From NCBI RefSeq assembly GCF_014696435.1, contig NZ_JACJQG010000008.1, positions 1 through 64,000 on the forward strand: a stretch of DNA of 64,000 bases, written 5' to 3'. Position 1 is the first letter of the stretch. Every line of letters begins with the position of its first letter. Source of the stretch: Calothrix anomala FACHB-343 (GTDB lineage Bacteria > Cyanobacteriota > Cyanobacteriia > Cyanobacteriales > Nostocaceae). Of the stretch, positions 62,650 through 64,000 are shown in pieces. Made by a program: the position numbers and the translations under genes. The notes beneath the pieces were generated by a model that had not been told where the DNA came from, made no database searches, and saw only the letters and a list, made by a program, of their open reading frames with translations.

Positions 62650-63885
62650 ATGGTATTAACACTGTCTTCTCAAAACGTTATCCAGTATCTGCAAGATGCA
62701 GGGCTGTGTAGCTCAGAAGATGGAACAGCAAATGAATCTGAGTTACCAGATGGTAGTAAAAATTTCAATTTATTAGTTAATCGGGTAGGTAATAGCAAAC
62801 TACTAGTTAAACAAGAACGTCAGCAAAATCCAGCAGAAACACCTCATGAGTTTTTCAATGAGTGGTTGTTTCACCAATTGCTACAACAGTTTCCGGTGAT
62901 TGGTAATATTTCTGCGATCGCATCTTTAGTAGTACATTTTGATGAGGATAATTCCATCCTTGTCCGCAACTACTTAAGCGATTATCAAGAACTAGGGGAT
63001 TTTTATCATAAAAGCGATATTTTTCCCCAAGAAATTGCTCAAGCTATTGGTACGACATTAGCAGCGCTACATCGTGCGACTTTCAACCGCCGAGAGTATC
63101 GCGATTTTATGGCGACTGCACCCCAAGGACAATTTCGCTATCATTTCTATAATCCCGCCCAAGGTATCGAATCGATTACACCGGAGATTTTTGGCAGAAT
63201 TCCCAGCGCCGCCTTAAAGTTTTATACTCTATGTCAGCGTTACGAAAGCTTAGAATCGGCAATTGCAGACTTAGCCTATGAATGGAATCCTTGCTGTCTC
63301 ACTCATAACGATTTGAACTTAACCAATATTTTGGTGCATTCGCGCTGGCAGCAGCTTGATAATTGCTTGGTAAGATTAATTGATTGGGAAGCTTGCTCAT
63401 GGGGAGATCCCGCCTTTGATTTAGGTAGTATCATCGCCAGCTATTTACAAATTTGGCTTTCAAGTTTGGTAGTAGATTCCTCTTTAACATTAGAAGAATC
63501 GCTGCATCTGGCGGTAATACCGTTGGAGATATTGCAACCTTCAATTCTGGCTTTAATCAGGAGTTATCTTGATGCTTTCCCGATGATTTTAGAATACCGT
63601 CGCGATTTTATTTTGCGCGTAGTCCAATTTGCTGGATTAGCCTTAATTCATCAAATTCAAGATAAAATTAAATGTCGTAAAGACTTTGATGATAGCGACA
63701 TTTATGTGTTGCAAGTTGCCAAAAATTTATTGACTATGCCAGAAAAAGGCGTGCTAACTGTTTTCGGAATTTCCGCAGCAGAAATATTGCCACCTGTGGT
63801 GAAAGTCGAGAAAGTTACGCAGCCAGAACGCGAGAAGCAATTAGTTCGCCTTTATTACGAAAAAACCCGCCTACGTGGTTGTTAA
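62650..63885 (+). CDS. APH-fold phosphotransferase
   Basis: About 411 aa with the aminoglycoside-phosphotransferase (kinase-like) fold: a Lys in KLLVKQER, Glu in FFNEWLFHQLL, the catalytic loop CLTHNDLNLTN (Asp as base, Asn for metal), and the DFG-equivalent RLIDWEACSWGDPAFDLGSI. All key residues are present. In cyanobacteria, relatives of this type sit beside HopA1-like genes, and the LxmK kinase of class V lanthipeptide synthesis is of this kind; the window ends before a neighbour could be read. I start at ATG 62650 (MVLTLSSQ) with AGGAAA upstream, not the GTG at 62608. The last 115 bp of the window hold no gene start that I can support. Confidence 0.8.
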   Translation: MVLTLSSQNVIQYLQDAGLCSSEDGTANESELPDGSKNFNLLVNRVGNSKLLVKQERQQNPAETPHEFFNEWLFHQLLQQFPVIGNISAIASLVVHFDEDNSILVRNYLSDYQELGDFYHKSDIFPQEIAQAIGTTLAALHRATFNRREYRDFMATAPQGQFRYHFYNPAQGIESITPEIFGRIPSAALKFYTLCQRYESLESAIADLAYEWNPCCLTHNDLNLTNILVHSRWQQLDNCLVRLIDWEACSWGDPAFDLGSIIASYLQIWLSSLVVDSSLTLEESLHLAVIPLEILQPSILALIRSYLDAFPMILEYRRDFILRVVQFAGLALIHQIQDKIKCRKDFDDSDIYVLQVAKNLLTMPEKGVLTVFGISAAEILPPVVKVEKVTQPEREKQLVRLYYEKTRLRGC

Positions 63886-64000
63886 GCTATATTAGCCGAA
63901 CTATATAACATGCAAAATATTAACTTTTGCATTTGAAGTTTTTATTCTATTTCCTCACACAGAATATTCTATTACTTGACGTTGGTATCAGGGAAGTCCG

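Overview
The window looks like chromosome of a filamentous, nostocalean cyanobacterium (Nostoc/Calothrix/Tolypothrix type). The HIP1 octamer GCGATCGC occurs throughout. The spacers are full of heptameric tandem repeats such as GTCAACA, GTCAAAA and ATGCCCA. Several families are typically cyanobacterial: cyanobacterial-type GshA, the DUF2499/DUF3593 pair, a CyaC-type cyclase, and very large hybrid sensor kinases. I found no transposase, integrase, phage structural gene, rRNA gene or CRISPR array. Species cannot be named from the sequence alone.

Layout. 0.2-0.9 kb: two possible small proteins and a terminator. 1.1-4.7 kb: hisA, the DUF3593/DUF2499 membrane pair, csaB, a PD-(D/E)XK-like protein and tRNA-Met. 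5.1-10.2 kb: a LysM/M23 cell-wall protein, trmL and gshA. 10.7-17.1 kb: a two-gene operon of a 1500-aa UPF1-like helicase and a PLD-fold protein with a degenerate HKD motif; this resembles a divergent Mokosh-type defence pair. 17.2-24.5 kb: HDAC-family deacetylase, MscS channel, SLH protein, alpha/beta hydrolase and a Ser/Thr kinase. 25.3-28.3 kb: an AAA-like/WD40 protein with ten near-identical 126-bp repeats, flanked on both sides by arrays of one 21-bp repeat family. 29-33.7 kb: a Uma2 protein, then a divergent pair of an outer-membrane barrel and a FecR-domain protein with a 24-bp minisatellite. 33.9-39.4 kb: gor, a small esterase, hisC, a possible HTH protein and a GNAT acetyltransferase. 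40.5-45.3 kb: cyaC, a TonB-like protein and tRNA-Gly. 45.7-50.1 kb: three co-oriented genes (BrxD/DUF2791-type ATPase, coiled-coil membrane protein with TerB_C-like tail, DUF815 ATPase). 50.2-61.5 kb: TMEM14 and DUF3592 proteins among four multidomain two-component proteins. 62.6-63.9 kb: an APH-fold kinase at the window edge.

How genes may work together. The gor and gshA products both serve glutathione metabolism, and hisA and hisC serve histidine synthesis, but neither pair is an operon here. CyaC makes cAMP; two CRP-like half-palindromes lie upstream of the M23 gene, which is only suggestive. The four two-component proteins at 51-61.5 kb could form a phosphorelay, since one of them carries a histidine phosphotransfer domain.

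The best candidates for an undescribed system are the helicase/PLD-like operon (10.7-17.1 kb) and the TerB_C/BrxD/DUF815 set (45.7-50.1 kb). The non-coding DNA is also notable. A family of mosaic palindrome-chain elements occurs four times, and word-like arrays occur twice, both times between convergent genes. Intergenic repeats have also been drafted into coding sequence at several gene ends. Many apparent N-terminal extensions are translated repeats, so I moved several starts inward and say so in each entry.
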